DNA of 64,000 nucleotides, taken from Candidatus Acidiferrales bacterium (lineage in GTDB: Bacteria > Bacteroidota > Ignavibacteria > Kryptoniales > JAKASW01). The stretch's first letter is position 1. The number at the start of each line of letters is the position of its first letter. Location of the stretch: positions 156,048 to 220,047 of the forward strand of contig DATJAY010000035.1 of NCBI GenBank assembly GCA_035515795.1, written 5' to 3'. A program made the position numbers and the translations under genes. Positions 16,004-25,368 of the stretch are shown piece by piece. Under the pieces are notes generated by a model. That model was not told where the DNA came from. It saw nothing but the letters and a program-made list of their open reading frames with translations, and made no database searches.

Positions 16004-16615
16004 ATGCCAGAACAGCTATCGAGCGAAAAACAAGCGGTTATACTCGACGCAGCCAGAAAAAGGTTCGCATATTACGGATTTTCAAAGGTTACGATGGATG
16101 AGATCGCCGCCGATGTCGGCATGGGAAAAGCATCGCTTTACTACTACTTCCCCACAAAAGAGAAACTTTTCGAAGAAGTTGTCAAACAGGAGAAGAACCA
16201 GTTTTTCAACGACATCAATCTGATGATCGAGAAGAAAGTCTCCTCGAGCGATATGCTTCGCCGCTATGCCGCAAGGCGAATTGAGCATTTCCGGAACCTG
16301 GCTAACCTGCGCGCCCTGATCACGCAGCAGAATGGAGAAATGAGGGCGTGCTCGATTGAACTCTTCAAGGAGTTTCAAATGCAGGAGGTCAAGGTTCTAC
16401 AGGAAATTCTCCAGCTCGGAAAGAAGAACGGTGAATTGGGAACCCCGAACCCTCAGCAATCTGCCGAAGCGATCATGCAAATGCTCTACGGGCCGCGAAG
16501 CTGGTACCTTCATAAGCTTCAACGCGACCCAGACGACGAGACTTATCGTCTCATCGAGCAGGCGACGAAAGAAATAGTCGAAATCATTCTTAACGGAATC
16601 AGAAAAAGAAAATAA
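16004..16615 (+). CDS. TetR/AcrR-family transcriptional regulator
   Basis: 203 residues. The N-terminal helix-turn-helix is clear: RFAYYGFSKVTMDEIAADVG then GKASLYYYFPTKEKLFEEVV. The C-terminal ligand domain is helical, with YGPRSWYLHKLQ. As first gene of the tetR-emrA-emrB-emrB-tolC unit, with an inverted repeat over its own promoter, it probably represses the whole operon and is released by an exported compound. The spacing to emrA is 13 nt. Confidence 0.92.
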   Translation: MPEQLSSEKQAVILDAARKRFAYYGFSKVTMDEIAADVGMGKASLYYYFPTKEKLFEEVVKQEKNQFFNDINLMIEKKVSSSDMLRRYAARRIEHFRNLANLRALITQQNGEMRACSIELFKEFQMQEVKVLQEILQLGKKNGELGTPNPQQSAEAIMQMLYGPRSWYLHKLQRDPDDETYRLIEQATKEIVEIILNGIRKRK

Positions 16616-16628
16616 AAGGTCTACATAT

Positions 16629-17663
16629 ATGGAAGCAGAAGAAAAAAATTACAAAGGCGTCAACCAACCTCGCCAAGGGGGAATCCCCTCGGGACAACCT
16701 CCTCAAAATTACAGAGCACCGGAGAATGGCGGAGACGAAGACATCGAGGATGTTCCTCTGTTCAAAAGAAAGAAAGTCATAATTCCGATCCTCGTGGTCC
16801 TGACGATAGTTGCTGTCGCCGGGTTGTATTTGTACATGAATATGCAGGACTATGTTTCTACCGACGATGCATATGTCGATGCAAACAATGTCGCGATCAG
16901 CTCGAAGATGCTCGGCAGGATTACATATCTTGGAACGGACGAGGGAGATACAGTACAAGCAGGCCAGGTTCTCGTGAGGCTTGACGAGAGCGATCTGCGC
17001 GCCCAGGAGGTATCCGCGAAAGCCGGACTTGAGCTTGCTCAACAGAGCCTGCCGCTTGATCAAGTCAGCATCAATCGTGCGCAGGACGATTTCGATCGCG
17101 CCGAAGTTCAATATAAGAGCGGGATCGTGACGAAGGAGCAATACGATCACGCGCAGAAAGCCCTGGAAGCGACCCGTGCCCAGTACAACATAGATCTCAC
17201 TAAGATCACGACGGCAAAAGCACAGATTGGAGTTATACAATCGCAGCTCGCAAATACCGTGATAGCCGCTCCTATGGATGGCGTGGTCGCAAAGAGATGG
17301 GTTCTCAGCGGAGACGTCATCCAGCCGGGCCAACCGATATTTACGATGTATGATCTGAAAAACATTTGGGTGACGGCAAATCTTGAGGAAACAAAACTGG
17401 GTCACATCCATTTGAATGATCCCGTTGAAATCGATGTCGATACTTATCCCGGCGTCAAATTTTATGGCAAAGTTTTCGAAATTGGGACTTATACGGCATC
17501 TGAGTTTTCTCTTATTCCACCGAACAACGCATCCGGAAATTTCACGAAAGTCACCCAGCGCGTCCCAATAAAAATTTCAATTGAAGATGCTCCGGCGCAA
17601 GACGGCTCCAAACCGATATTAAGACCTGGAATGTCGGTAGAGGTTTCGGTGAAAATAAAATAG
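16629..17663 (+). CDS. emrA: EmrA/HlyD-type membrane fusion protein
   Basis: 344 residues. A polar N-tail (1-50) is followed by one membrane helix (about 51-72, IIPILVVLTIVAVAGLYLYM). The barrel-sandwich half-motifs are YVDANNVAISSKMLGRI with EGDTVQAGQVLVRLDE, and the return strand VIAAPMDGVVAKRWVLSGDVIQPGQP (quoted in part). An alpha-hairpin of normal EmrA length (about 120-200) lies between them, and a beta-barrel follows. It links the inner-membrane EmrB pumps to TolC across the periplasm. One adaptor is shared by two pump genes here. Confidence 0.9.
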   Translation: MEAEEKNYKGVNQPRQGGIPSGQPPQNYRAPENGGDEDIEDVPLFKRKKVIIPILVVLTIVAVAGLYLYMNMQDYVSTDDAYVDANNVAISSKMLGRITYLGTDEGDTVQAGQVLVRLDESDLRAQEVSAKAGLELAQQSLPLDQVSINRAQDDFDRAEVQYKSGIVTKEQYDHAQKALEATRAQYNIDLTKITTAKAQIGVIQSQLANTVIAAPMDGVVAKRWVLSGDVIQPGQPIFTMYDLKNIWVTANLEETKLGHIHLNDPVEIDVDTYPGVKFYGKVFEIGTYTASEFSLIPPNNASGNFTKVTQRVPIKISIEDAPAQDGSKPILRPGMSVEVSVKIK

Positions 17664-17723
17664 TTACACTTTCCGCCTCGTGTTCCTCGGGTTGGTGTAA
17701 ACTCATAAAAGCGAAGAAATACA

Positions 17724-19340
17724 ATGACACTCGCACTCAGCGATTCATCGCAGATCGGTCAGACGTCAGTGCTCCATCATACCCACAGCTTTTACAAGTG
17801 GCTGGTGTTGTCAAACGTAATGATCGGGACTTTCATGGCTGTCCTCGACGCGTCCATAGTAAACGTCGGCCTTCCAACGCTCATGGCTGCATTCGGAGTG
17901 ACAGTCGACAAGATCGAATGGGTCGCGACCGCATACCTGCTCGTTCTGGCGGTCATGCTCCCGACGTCCGGATGGGTGGCTGACCATTTCGGATATAAGC
18001 GGACATATCTTCTCGCGTTAACCCTTTTTACGACGGGCTCATTATTATGCGGAATAGCGTGGAATGAGAACGCCCTCATAATGTTCCGCATTATTCAGGG
18101 TGCAGGGGCGGGCTTTTTGATGCCGGTGGGCATGGCAATCGTGACCCGCGAGTTTCCACCGGAAAGACGCGGAATAGCTCTCGGATTCTGGGGAATTGCC
18201 GCCGCGGCCTCGGTCTCATTCGGTCCTCTCATCGGCGGGTACCTGATCGACAATTTTTCATGGCACGAGATTTTTTACGTGAATGTTCCCGTCGGGATGG
18301 TTGGAGTTTTTGCGACCATGGTCATCCAGCGGGAATATAAAACCGAACACACCCGGAGCTTTGATTTCCTGGGATTCGTATCCATGGCGGTTTTCCTGAC
18401 CTTTCTTTTACTCGCATTGGCAGACGGAAATGCATCATGGAACACCGGAGGATGGACATCGACCTTCATCCTGACATGTTTCGTTTTATCGGGAATCGGC
18501 CTCTTGGTTTTTTTGCTCGTTGAATTCACCATAAAGCATCCGCTTATAGAATTGAGGCTTCTAAAAGACTTTAATTTTGGGATTACAAACATAATTCTGT
18601 TTATTTTCGGACTTGGAATGTTCGGAAGCACGTTCCTCATGCCGCTTTATCTCCAGAATTCCTTGAACTACACTCCATTTCAAGCGGGTCTCGTGTTTCT
18701 ACCAGTCGGGATACTTCAGGGAATGATGGCTCCGGTGGCGGGCTTTCTCTCCGATAGGGTCGACGCAAGAATCCCTGCAACAATCGGGATCATTCTTCTC
18801 GGCATAAGTCTGTATCTGAATTATTTCCTCTCTCTCTTTTCAATGCATGCGCAAATTATGCTCCCTCTGTACTTGAGAGGATTTGCGATGGGAATGATGT
18901 TCACTCCGCTCAGCACGTTGGCGCTCACAAACGTTCCGAAACATAAAATGGCACAGGCATCCGGCCTGTTTAATGTCATTCGTCAGGTTGGTGGAAGCTT
19001 CGGAGTGGCAATTTTCGGGGCTTTGCTCACCCGCAGGGTTATTTTTCACAGCGCGTCGTACGCCAATTCTGTATGCGAATATTCTCCGGCTTTCAAGAAT
19101 ACCATGTACAATCTTGAACATTTCTCGCAGCACGTCGTTGGGGGTTCAATGTATCAATGTGACGTTCGCGGCAAGGCTTTAATTGTCAACCACATAATGC
19201 AGCAGGCTTTTGTATCGGCAGTTAATGACGATTTTCTCGTTGCTGGCGGTATCACGATAGCCTGTCTCGTGCCGATATTTTTTCTCCGCCGAAAGAGACA
19301 CTCAAATCGAGGCGGAGAGAAGATTGTGCCGGCCGATTAA
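17724..19340 (+). CDS. emrB: DHA2-family MFS drug exporter, EmrB type (first copy)
   Basis: 538 residues with about 14 predicted membrane helices. DHA2 motifs are present: LDASIVNVGLPTLMAAF, motif A-like GWVADHFGYKRTYLL, and GAGAGFLMPVGMAIV. It is a proton-driven inner-membrane pump for hydrophobic drugs that works with EmrA and TolC. The periplasmic loop between the last two helices has two cysteines (SVCEYSP and MYQCDVR) that the second copy lacks. It is about two-thirds identical by eye to the next gene and arose by tandem duplication. Confidence 0.9.
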   Translation: MTLALSDSSQIGQTSVLHHTHSFYKWLVLSNVMIGTFMAVLDASIVNVGLPTLMAAFGVTVDKIEWVATAYLLVLAVMLPTSGWVADHFGYKRTYLLALTLFTTGSLLCGIAWNENALIMFRIIQGAGAGFLMPVGMAIVTREFPPERRGIALGFWGIAAAASVSFGPLIGGYLIDNFSWHEIFYVNVPVGMVGVFATMVIQREYKTEHTRSFDFLGFVSMAVFLTFLLLALADGNASWNTGGWTSTFILTCFVLSGIGLLVFLLVEFTIKHPLIELRLLKDFNFGITNIILFIFGLGMFGSTFLMPLYLQNSLNYTPFQAGLVFLPVGILQGMMAPVAGFLSDRVDARIPATIGIILLGISLYLNYFLSLFSMHAQIMLPLYLRGFAMGMMFTPLSTLALTNVPKHKMAQASGLFNVIRQVGGSFGVAIFGALLTRRVIFHSASYANSVCEYSPAFKNTMYNLEHFSQHVVGGSMYQCDVRGKALIVNHIMQQAFVSAVNDDFLVAGGITIACLVPIFFLRRKRHSNRGGEKIVPAD

Positions 19341-19378
19341 ACATTGATGAACCTGAAGAACCAACATGAGATGCTAGT

Positions 19379-21022
19379 ATGAACAAGAATAAGAAAATTG
19401 CAAATAGAAATGTCTCGTCCCTTTCCGCAGGACTTGGTATTCCTCATCACGAACATCCATCATATAAGTGGTGGGTCCTCTTCAACGTGATGATGGGAAC
19501 CTTCATGGTCGTTCTCGATTCCACGATCGTCGACGTATCGCTCGCCAAAATAATGGCGACGTTCGGTGTCGGGATCGACACGGTGAAATGGGTTGCCACG
19601 GCGTACCTCCTCGTGTTTGCCGTTGTCCTTCCGACCTCGGGATGGATCGCAGACCATTTCGGATACAAGCGGACCTATACCCTAGGACTTGCCCTGTTTA
19701 CTTTAGGCTCACTTCTATGCTCCATATCATGGAACGAGATGGCACTCATCCTCTTCCGGGTGGTTCAAGGCGCGGGAGGAGGATTTCTCATGCCTGTAGG
19801 AATGGCGATTGTTACAAGAGAATTTCCGCCTGAAAAACGCGGACTCGCTTTGGGATTTTGGGGGATTGCGGCCGCGGCTTCCGTTTCGCTCGGTCCGACT
19901 CTCGGCGGTTACTTGATAGATAATTTCGCATGGCATTCGATTTTTGATATCAATGTACCGGTCGGCATCGTTGGAATTTTCGCGACCATGGTTATACAAC
20001 GCGAATACAAAACGGAGACGACTCGCTCGTTCGACTTTGTTGGATTTCTTTCGGTTACGGCCTTTCTCACGGCGCTTCTGATAGCTTTGTCCGACGGCAA
20101 TGCAGATTGGAACACGGGCGGCTGGACTTCGCCGTTTATTCTTTCATGCTTTGCAATCTCTCTTATAGGGCTCGTTGTCTTCTTAGCGGTCGAAACTAAC
20201 ATTCGTCATCCGCTTATCGACCTTTCACTATTGAAGAACTTTAATTTCGGAATGGCAAATCTTGTTCTATTTATTTTTGGAATGGGAATGTTCGGCAGCA
20301 CATTTCTGCTTCCGCTCTATTTGCAGAACGGGCTCGGTTACACGGCTTTTCAGGCAGGCTCGCTGTTTCTGCCGATAGGATTGATAATGGCGGTCTGTGG
20401 ACCCGTTGCCGGAAGACTTTCTGACAAGATGAATCCGAAGATCCTTTCTTTATTCGGCATCATTATGCTGGCGCTCAGTCTCTTTGTCAATCAGTACCTC
20501 TCACTTTTTTCCGAAAGATCGTCCATCATGGTGTCACTTTATCTGCGGGGAATCGGACTGGGATTTATCTTCTCTCCGATGAGCACACTGGCGCTTTCAG
20601 AAATTTCCCGCGAGAGGATGGCGCAGGCTTCCGGGCTCTTCAACGTGCTGCGGCAGATCGGCGGCAGCTTTGGTGTCGCAATAATGGGAACACTCCTGAC
20701 GATGCGAACGGATTTTCACATGACCATCTACGGAGAATCGGTCGCTAAATCTTCCCCGATGACGCAAAATATTTTATTGGGCCTAAGGCAATTCGCTCAG
20801 CAGTCTGTCGGTGGGACATCATCACTCGACGCGATGAGGGCGCAGGCGCTCGTCGGCTCCAATCTGTCCCTGCAGGCTTTCATCTCGGCGGTAGATGACG
20901 ATTTCCTTATCGCCGCAATGATCACGATTCTCTGCGTAATACCTATTTTATTTCTGCGAAATAGAAAAAAAGGCGCCATGGAACATGGGGTGCCTGCTGC
21001 GAAAGTTGTGGCGATGGATTAA
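19379..21022 (+). CDS. emrB: DHA2-family MFS drug exporter, EmrB type (second copy)
   Basis: 547 residues, the same architecture as the preceding gene: LDSTIVDVSLAKIMATF, GWIADHFGYKRTYTL and GAGGGFLMPVGMAIV. The two differ most at the N-terminus and in the last periplasmic loop, where this copy has serine-rich sequence and no cysteine pair (VGGTSSLDAMRAQA). The pumps may form a heteromer or handle different substrates; the sequence does not decide. It lies 38 nt after copy one and 65 nt before tolC. Confidence 0.9.
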   Translation: MNKNKKIANRNVSSLSAGLGIPHHEHPSYKWWVLFNVMMGTFMVVLDSTIVDVSLAKIMATFGVGIDTVKWVATAYLLVFAVVLPTSGWIADHFGYKRTYTLGLALFTLGSLLCSISWNEMALILFRVVQGAGGGFLMPVGMAIVTREFPPEKRGLALGFWGIAAAASVSLGPTLGGYLIDNFAWHSIFDINVPVGIVGIFATMVIQREYKTETTRSFDFVGFLSVTAFLTALLIALSDGNADWNTGGWTSPFILSCFAISLIGLVVFLAVETNIRHPLIDLSLLKNFNFGMANLVLFIFGMGMFGSTFLLPLYLQNGLGYTAFQAGSLFLPIGLIMAVCGPVAGRLSDKMNPKILSLFGIIMLALSLFVNQYLSLFSERSSIMVSLYLRGIGLGFIFSPMSTLALSEISRERMAQASGLFNVLRQIGGSFGVAIMGTLLTMRTDFHMTIYGESVAKSSPMTQNILLGLRQFAQQSVGGTSSLDAMRAQALVGSNLSLQAFISAVDDDFLIAAMITILCVIPILFLRNRKKGAMEHGVPAAKVVAMD

Positions 21023-21087
21023 GTGAGCAATAAGTTGACAGACATGAGTTATGAACCAGGAAATTATTTACTAATGGTGAGAACATA

Positions 21088-22410
21088 ATGAAATCTCTTT
21101 TTATAATAACTTTATCAATCGTTTCGTTTACAATCCCGGTATCGGGATTCTCTCAGACTACACCCACTGACTCGCTGACACTCAACGAGTCGATCCAAAA
21201 GGCAATTCAGACGAATCCTGACATCTTGCAGGCGGCGCATTCGATTGATGTCTTCCAGTCTGGAGTGGAAGTTAACAAAAGCAGCTACTATCCAAACGCA
21301 AATGCGGACTTGACCTATGCACGCCTGGGTCCCGCATCGTCGGTCGTATTTCCGATCCCGGGAATTCCCCCTCAGAATTTTCAGCTTTACCCGTTAAACG
21401 CGTGGGACGAACATCTCGTTGCCGAGGGGATAATCTATGATTTTAATAAGCGAAGCAGATCGGTTGACCTCGCGGCAAGCCAGGTAAACACGGCGCAAGA
21501 CCGCCTCGAACTTGCAAAGAGCGGACTTTCGTATCGTACCATCCAAACTTTTTATGCAATACTCTTCCTTGAGAAAAGCATTCGAGTCCAGGATGAAGAA
21601 ATAAAAAATCTAAATGACCATCTCCTCATGACCCAAAAAAAGGTTCAAGCCGGAACGGCAACTGACTTCGACGCTCTGACGACCCAGGTTCGTGTTGCCG
21701 CTGCACAAAATGAGAAGATCAATCTTCAAAATAATCTGGAGAATACTAAGGTTGTGTTCCGACGCCTTCTCGGACTCGCCCCCGATTCACCGGTCAATCT
21801 CTCGGGTGAGTTTGCAGAAGAACCTGTGCCGCTCAATACAGATTCACTCGTTTCGCAAGCTCTGAGCGGCCGGATCGAGATGAAAGTCGCGGACGATCAA
21901 CTGAACAGTGCGCAAATGCAATACAAGGTCGCCTCCGCAACGAATAATCCGACGCTGGGTGCCTCGTTGATGTGGGGACTGAAGAATGGTCTATTTCCCG
22001 ACCAGACGGCTCTGCGCGGTAATTTCGTCGCGGGCATCCAATTGGCGGTCCCATTGTTCGACGGATTTCGCGAGAGAAATTTGGAAGAAGAAGCAAATGC
22101 CAGTATTCGTGTCTACGAAGACAACAGGAGCGGCGTCGCAGAGCAAGTGAAGTCGGACGTACAAAAAGGAATATCAGATGTACAGTCGAGTTTAGATAGA
22201 CTTAGAATGACTGATATAACGGTCGAACAGGCAAAAAGCGCAGTCGAGCAGGCGCGAATACGCTACGACGCCGGCACAATTACAAACCTGGATTTACTTG
22301 ACGCGGAAACTTCCCTTTCACAGGCAGAGCTTATGCAGATCCAGGCGCTGTATCGGTTTGTCGTGAGCAGGTATGAACTCGACCAGGCAATCGGGCAGAA
22401 GGTATGGTAA
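21088..22410 (+). CDS. tolC: TolC-family outer-membrane efflux protein
   Basis: 440 residues. The signal peptide is cleaved near SGFSQTTP. The remainder has the duplicated TolC pattern: NPDILQAAHSIDVFQSGVEV helices with a short strand region, repeated in the second half (GIQLAVPLFDGFRERN), and the family end YDAGTITNLDLLDAETSLSQ (20 residues quoted). It forms the outer-membrane duct for the EmrAB pumps encoded upstream and closes the operon. No T-tract terminator follows. Confidence 0.9.
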   Translation: MKSLFIITLSIVSFTIPVSGFSQTTPTDSLTLNESIQKAIQTNPDILQAAHSIDVFQSGVEVNKSSYYPNANADLTYARLGPASSVVFPIPGIPPQNFQLYPLNAWDEHLVAEGIIYDFNKRSRSVDLAASQVNTAQDRLELAKSGLSYRTIQTFYAILFLEKSIRVQDEEIKNLNDHLLMTQKKVQAGTATDFDALTTQVRVAAAQNEKINLQNNLENTKVVFRRLLGLAPDSPVNLSGEFAEEPVPLNTDSLVSQALSGRIEMKVADDQLNSAQMQYKVASATNNPTLGASLMWGLKNGLFPDQTALRGNFVAGIQLAVPLFDGFRERNLEEEANASIRVYEDNRSGVAEQVKSDVQKGISDVQSSLDRLRMTDITVEQAKSAVEQARIRYDAGTITNLDLLDAETSLSQAELMQIQALYRFVVSRYELDQAIGQKVW

Positions 22411-22468
22411 CCCTGCCCGAAAACTCTGCGAAGTTCTTGAACCTTCGTGAGGTTAATGGAGATATAAG

Positions 22469-23590
22469 TTGAAAATCCTCCAATCGTGCGGCTCCCGATC
22501 GTGGGGAGGACTTGAAATGCAGGCACTCCTCATCACACGCGAATTACAGAAACGCGGACACGAGGTCAGCCTTCTCTGCGTTCCGAGAACGACACTCTTG
22601 AAGGAAGCATACGCCGCCGGCGTCCCGTCGGTCGGTCTTCTCGGAAAAGACAACCAGGCCGTCAGCACAATCAAGGACCTGAGCCGGCTTCTCAAAGGTT
22701 ACAGCTACGACATCGTACATACGCACCTCTCGCACGACTTATGGTGGCTCGTTCCGGCAATGAAACTCTCCTCTTCGCACGCAAAACTTTTTCTGACGAA
22801 GCACGTCGCCAGTGGCGTGAAGAAAACCGATCCGTTGCATCGATTCCTCTACGGAAGACTACAGGGAACATTTGCAATCTCAAACTACATAAAAGGAAGC
22901 GTCGTGAACACGTGTCCGGTTCCTGAGAACAAAGTTCACATTGTTCCGCCGGGAATTTCACTCGACGAATTCAATCCGAGCCTGTACAACAAGAATGCTG
23001 TGCGGGAGGATCTTGGAATTCCGGACAATGCAATTCTGGTAGGGATGACGGGGCGAATGTCACCCGGGAAAGGCCAAGAGGAGTTTCTAAGAGCTGCAAA
23101 GAAAATTGTGACTGAATCGGAATTGAATTTCCGTTTCCTCGTCGTCGGTGGAGCAAGTTACGGGGAAGGAGATTACGAACTGCATGTAAGAACCCTCGTG
23201 AACGAGCTTGCTCTCGATTCGTTTGTGCAGCTGCCGGGATTTCGAAAAGACATTCCGCGCATTATGTCGGCGCTGGATATTTTTGCGTTTCCTTCGCACG
23301 AGGAGTCATTCGGCCTGACTCTAACGGAAGCGATGGCGATGAAACTGCCTATCGTGGCAAGCGGAAATGCAGGAGTGCTGGACATCGTGGTCGATAATGA
23401 AACAGGCATTCTCGTTCCGCCAAAAGATCATCAGGCCCTTGCCGCCGGCATCTTGAAACTAGCACGTGACTCATCGATGAGGAAAGAATTTGGAGAAGCC
23501 GGAAGAAAACGAGTCGAAAGGGCCTTCAGCATTCAAGCTGTCGTCGAAAGGCTCGAAGAATTTTACTTTACTGAACATTTTAAAGATTAG
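22469..23590 (+). CDS. GT4-family glycosyltransferase (GT-B fold)
   Basis: 373 residues. It starts at TTG with GGAG 8 nt upstream. The N-terminal Rossmann domain begins MKILQSCGSRSWGGLEMQ and the C-terminal donor domain has GMTGRMSPGKGQEEFL. The E-x7-E region is ESFGLTLTEAMAMKLPIVAS, the GT4 nucleotide-sugar site. The acceptor and sugar cannot be inferred. It lies just after the efflux operon and 23 nt before an ABC exporter, so the product might modify something exported, but the link is only positional. Confidence 0.85.
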   Translation: MKILQSCGSRSWGGLEMQALLITRELQKRGHEVSLLCVPRTTLLKEAYAAGVPSVGLLGKDNQAVSTIKDLSRLLKGYSYDIVHTHLSHDLWWLVPAMKLSSSHAKLFLTKHVASGVKKTDPLHRFLYGRLQGTFAISNYIKGSVVNTCPVPENKVHIVPPGISLDEFNPSLYNKNAVREDLGIPDNAILVGMTGRMSPGKGQEEFLRAAKKIVTESELNFRFLVVGGASYGEGDYELHVRTLVNELALDSFVQLPGFRKDIPRIMSALDIFAFPSHEESFGLTLTEAMAMKLPIVASGNAGVLDIVVDNETGILVPPKDHQALAAGILKLARDSSMRKEFGEAGRKRVERAFSIQAVVERLEEFYFTEHFKD

Positions 23591-23613
23591 GAATCATTGC
23601 GAGTCCAAATATC

Positions 23614-24477
23614 ATGGCAGAATCTAAATTGGAAAACTCAACTGTAGCACAGAATAGAAAAGACGGAAAGAACAGCATCATACTTGAAGCAAGAAATCTC
23701 ACTCGGCGATTTGGTGATTTTGTCGCTGTTAACTCCATATCCTTTTCAGTCGGGTCCGGTGAAGTATTCGGAATTGTCGGGCCGAACGGCGCCGGAAAGA
23801 CGACGACGATCAAAATGTTGACTACGCTTTTGCCCCCTACATCCGGCAACGCGACAGTCGGCGGTTTCGATATTGTCCATCACGCGTCAAGCGTCAGACG
23901 TATCATCGGTTATGTTCCGCAGCTTCTGTCTGCGGATGGAACTCTAACCGGTTATGAAAATCTTCTCGTTTTCGCAAAGCTGTACGATCTTCCGTCAAAG
24001 GAAAGAGAGAAGCGAATAAGTGACTCTCTCCATTTCATGGGCCTTGCAGATTCGGCGGATAAGCTTGTAAGAAGTTACTCCGGCGGAATGATAAGAAGGC
24101 TTGAGATTGCGCAGGCAGTTCTCCACCGGCCGCATGTTCTTTACCTCGACGAGCCGACTGTCGGTCTTGACCCGGTCGCACGGGACAACGTCTGGAAATA
24201 TGTCGGCGCGCTCGCCAAAGCCGGGACAACCATAATCATGACGACACACTATATGGAGGAGGCGGACGCGATGTGTGATGAAGTTGCCGTCATGAATCAC
24301 GGAATAATTGCGGCGGTCGGGTCGCCAAGCGAATTGAAAGCTTCGGTTGGGAGCAATGGCACCACACTTGATGAAGTATTTGAGTTTTATGTTGGAAGCA
24401 CACTTGAAAACAGTGAAACGGGAGAAAATCTAAAAGATGTTAGAAGGACAAGACGTACTGCGCGTAGACTTGGGTAA
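23614..24477 (+). CDS. DrrA-type ABC transporter ATP-binding protein
   Basis: 287 residues. Walker A is GPNGAGKT (Gly56-Thr63), the Q-loop is in GYVPQLL, and the signature SYSGGMIRRLEIAQAV precedes Walker B VLYLDEPTVGLDP. It is closest in form to the daunorubicin-resistance (ABC-2) ATPases. The C-terminal tail is basic and runs 41 nt into the permease gene (24437), so the pair is translationally coupled. The first 20 residues are polar and may not be part of the fold. Confidence 0.92.
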   Translation: MAESKLENSTVAQNRKDGKNSIILEARNLTRRFGDFVAVNSISFSVGSGEVFGIVGPNGAGKTTTIKMLTTLLPPTSGNATVGGFDIVHHASSVRRIIGYVPQLLSADGTLTGYENLLVFAKLYDLPSKEREKRISDSLHFMGLADSADKLVRSYSGGMIRRLEIAQAVLHRPHVLYLDEPTVGLDPVARDNVWKYVGALAKAGTTIIMTTHYMEEADAMCDEVAVMNHGIIAAVGSPSELKASVGSNGTTLDEVFEFYVGSTLENSETGENLKDVRRTRRTARRLG

Positions 24478-25285
24478 CGAGATCATCGTTCCAAGGATCG
24501 GCGCGATAAGTTGGATCAAAAACTTCATAAATAAAACCCTGGTGATCACTGAGCTTGAGGTGAGAAAGCTGCGTCACGATCCGACGGAGCTTCTTACGCG
24601 TGCAGCTCAACCGGCTTTGTGGATGCTTGTGTTCGGCGAAGTTTTCAGCCGTGTAAAAGCAATACCGACCGGAAACTTGAGCTACTTAGACTTCATGGCT
24701 CCAGGCATACTGGCACAGAGCGTTCTGTTTGTCGCCATCTTCTACGGCATTGCAATAATCTGGGAACGCGACCTCGGAATCATTCATAAATTCCTCGCAA
24801 GTCCGACTCCGCGGTCTGCGCTCGTTCTCGGGAAAGCTCTTTCAGCCGGGGTACGTGCGCTTTCGCAGGCAATAATCATTTATCTACTTGCCATGCTGCT
24901 GCGGGTGAAACTATCGTGGGAACCTCTCTCGCTTCTCGGGATAGGTCTTGCAGTAATTTTAGGGGCGGCACTTTTTTCGACTTTTTCGTTGATAGTCGCG
25001 TGCATCGTTAAGACGCGCGAGCGCTTCATGGGAATCGGGCAGATACTAACAATGCCATTGTTCTTCGCAAGCAACGCTATATATCCGATCTCAATCATGC
25101 CCGATTGGCTCAAGGTTGTGGCACAGATCAATCCGCTTACTTACGAGGTGGACGCACTGCGCGGTATGATGCTCGTCGGTGGAACAAGCGTGCACGGAAT
25201 ATTCATCGACTTTGTTGCATTGATCGTATCGACAATTATACTCGTCATAATCGGAGCAAAACTTTATCCGACAGTGGCGAGGTAA
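24437..25285 (+). CDS. ABC-2 type permease (DrrB-like)
   Basis: 282 residues with six predicted membrane segments. The ABC-2 pattern ELEVRKLRHDPTELLTRAAQ is followed by the coupling region YGIAIIWERDLGIIHKFLAS, typical of DrrB-type exporters. The start overlaps the ATPase gene by 41 nt. Together the two genes make a complete exporter as a dimer of each subunit. Candidate substrates are lipids, polysaccharides or hydrophobic drugs; context does not choose. Confidence 0.88.
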   Translation: MLEGQDVLRVDLGNEIIVPRIGAISWIKNFINKTLVITELEVRKLRHDPTELLTRAAQPALWMLVFGEVFSRVKAIPTGNLSYLDFMAPGILAQSVLFVAIFYGIAIIWERDLGIIHKFLASPTPRSALVLGKALSAGVRALSQAIIIYLLAMLLRVKLSWEPLSLLGIGLAVILGAALFSTFSLIVACIVKTRERFMGIGQILTMPLFFASNAIYPISIMPDWLKVVAQINPLTYEVDALRGMMLVGGTSVHGIFIDFVALIVSTIILVIIGAKLYPTVAR

Positions 25286-25293
25286 AAACGATG

Positions 25294-25349
25294 GATGCCA
25301 GGACTCGGAAACGGGTAATCCGGCATCTTGGATCTTATTTCTGATTTTT
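25294..25349. repeat. 7-nt-periodic palindromic element, ABC permease-hydrolase gap
   Basis: Left steps GATGCCA, GGACTCG, GAAACGG, GTAATCC (25294-25321); right steps GGCATCT, TGGATCT, TATTTCT, GATTTTT (25322-25349), whose complement gives AGAAATA, AGATCCA, AGATGCC. An inner GATGCC/GGCATC pairing is exact. The element fills most of the 83-nt gap. Confidence 0.5.
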
Positions 25350-25368
25350 ATTTTTAGAGGAGGAGGAA

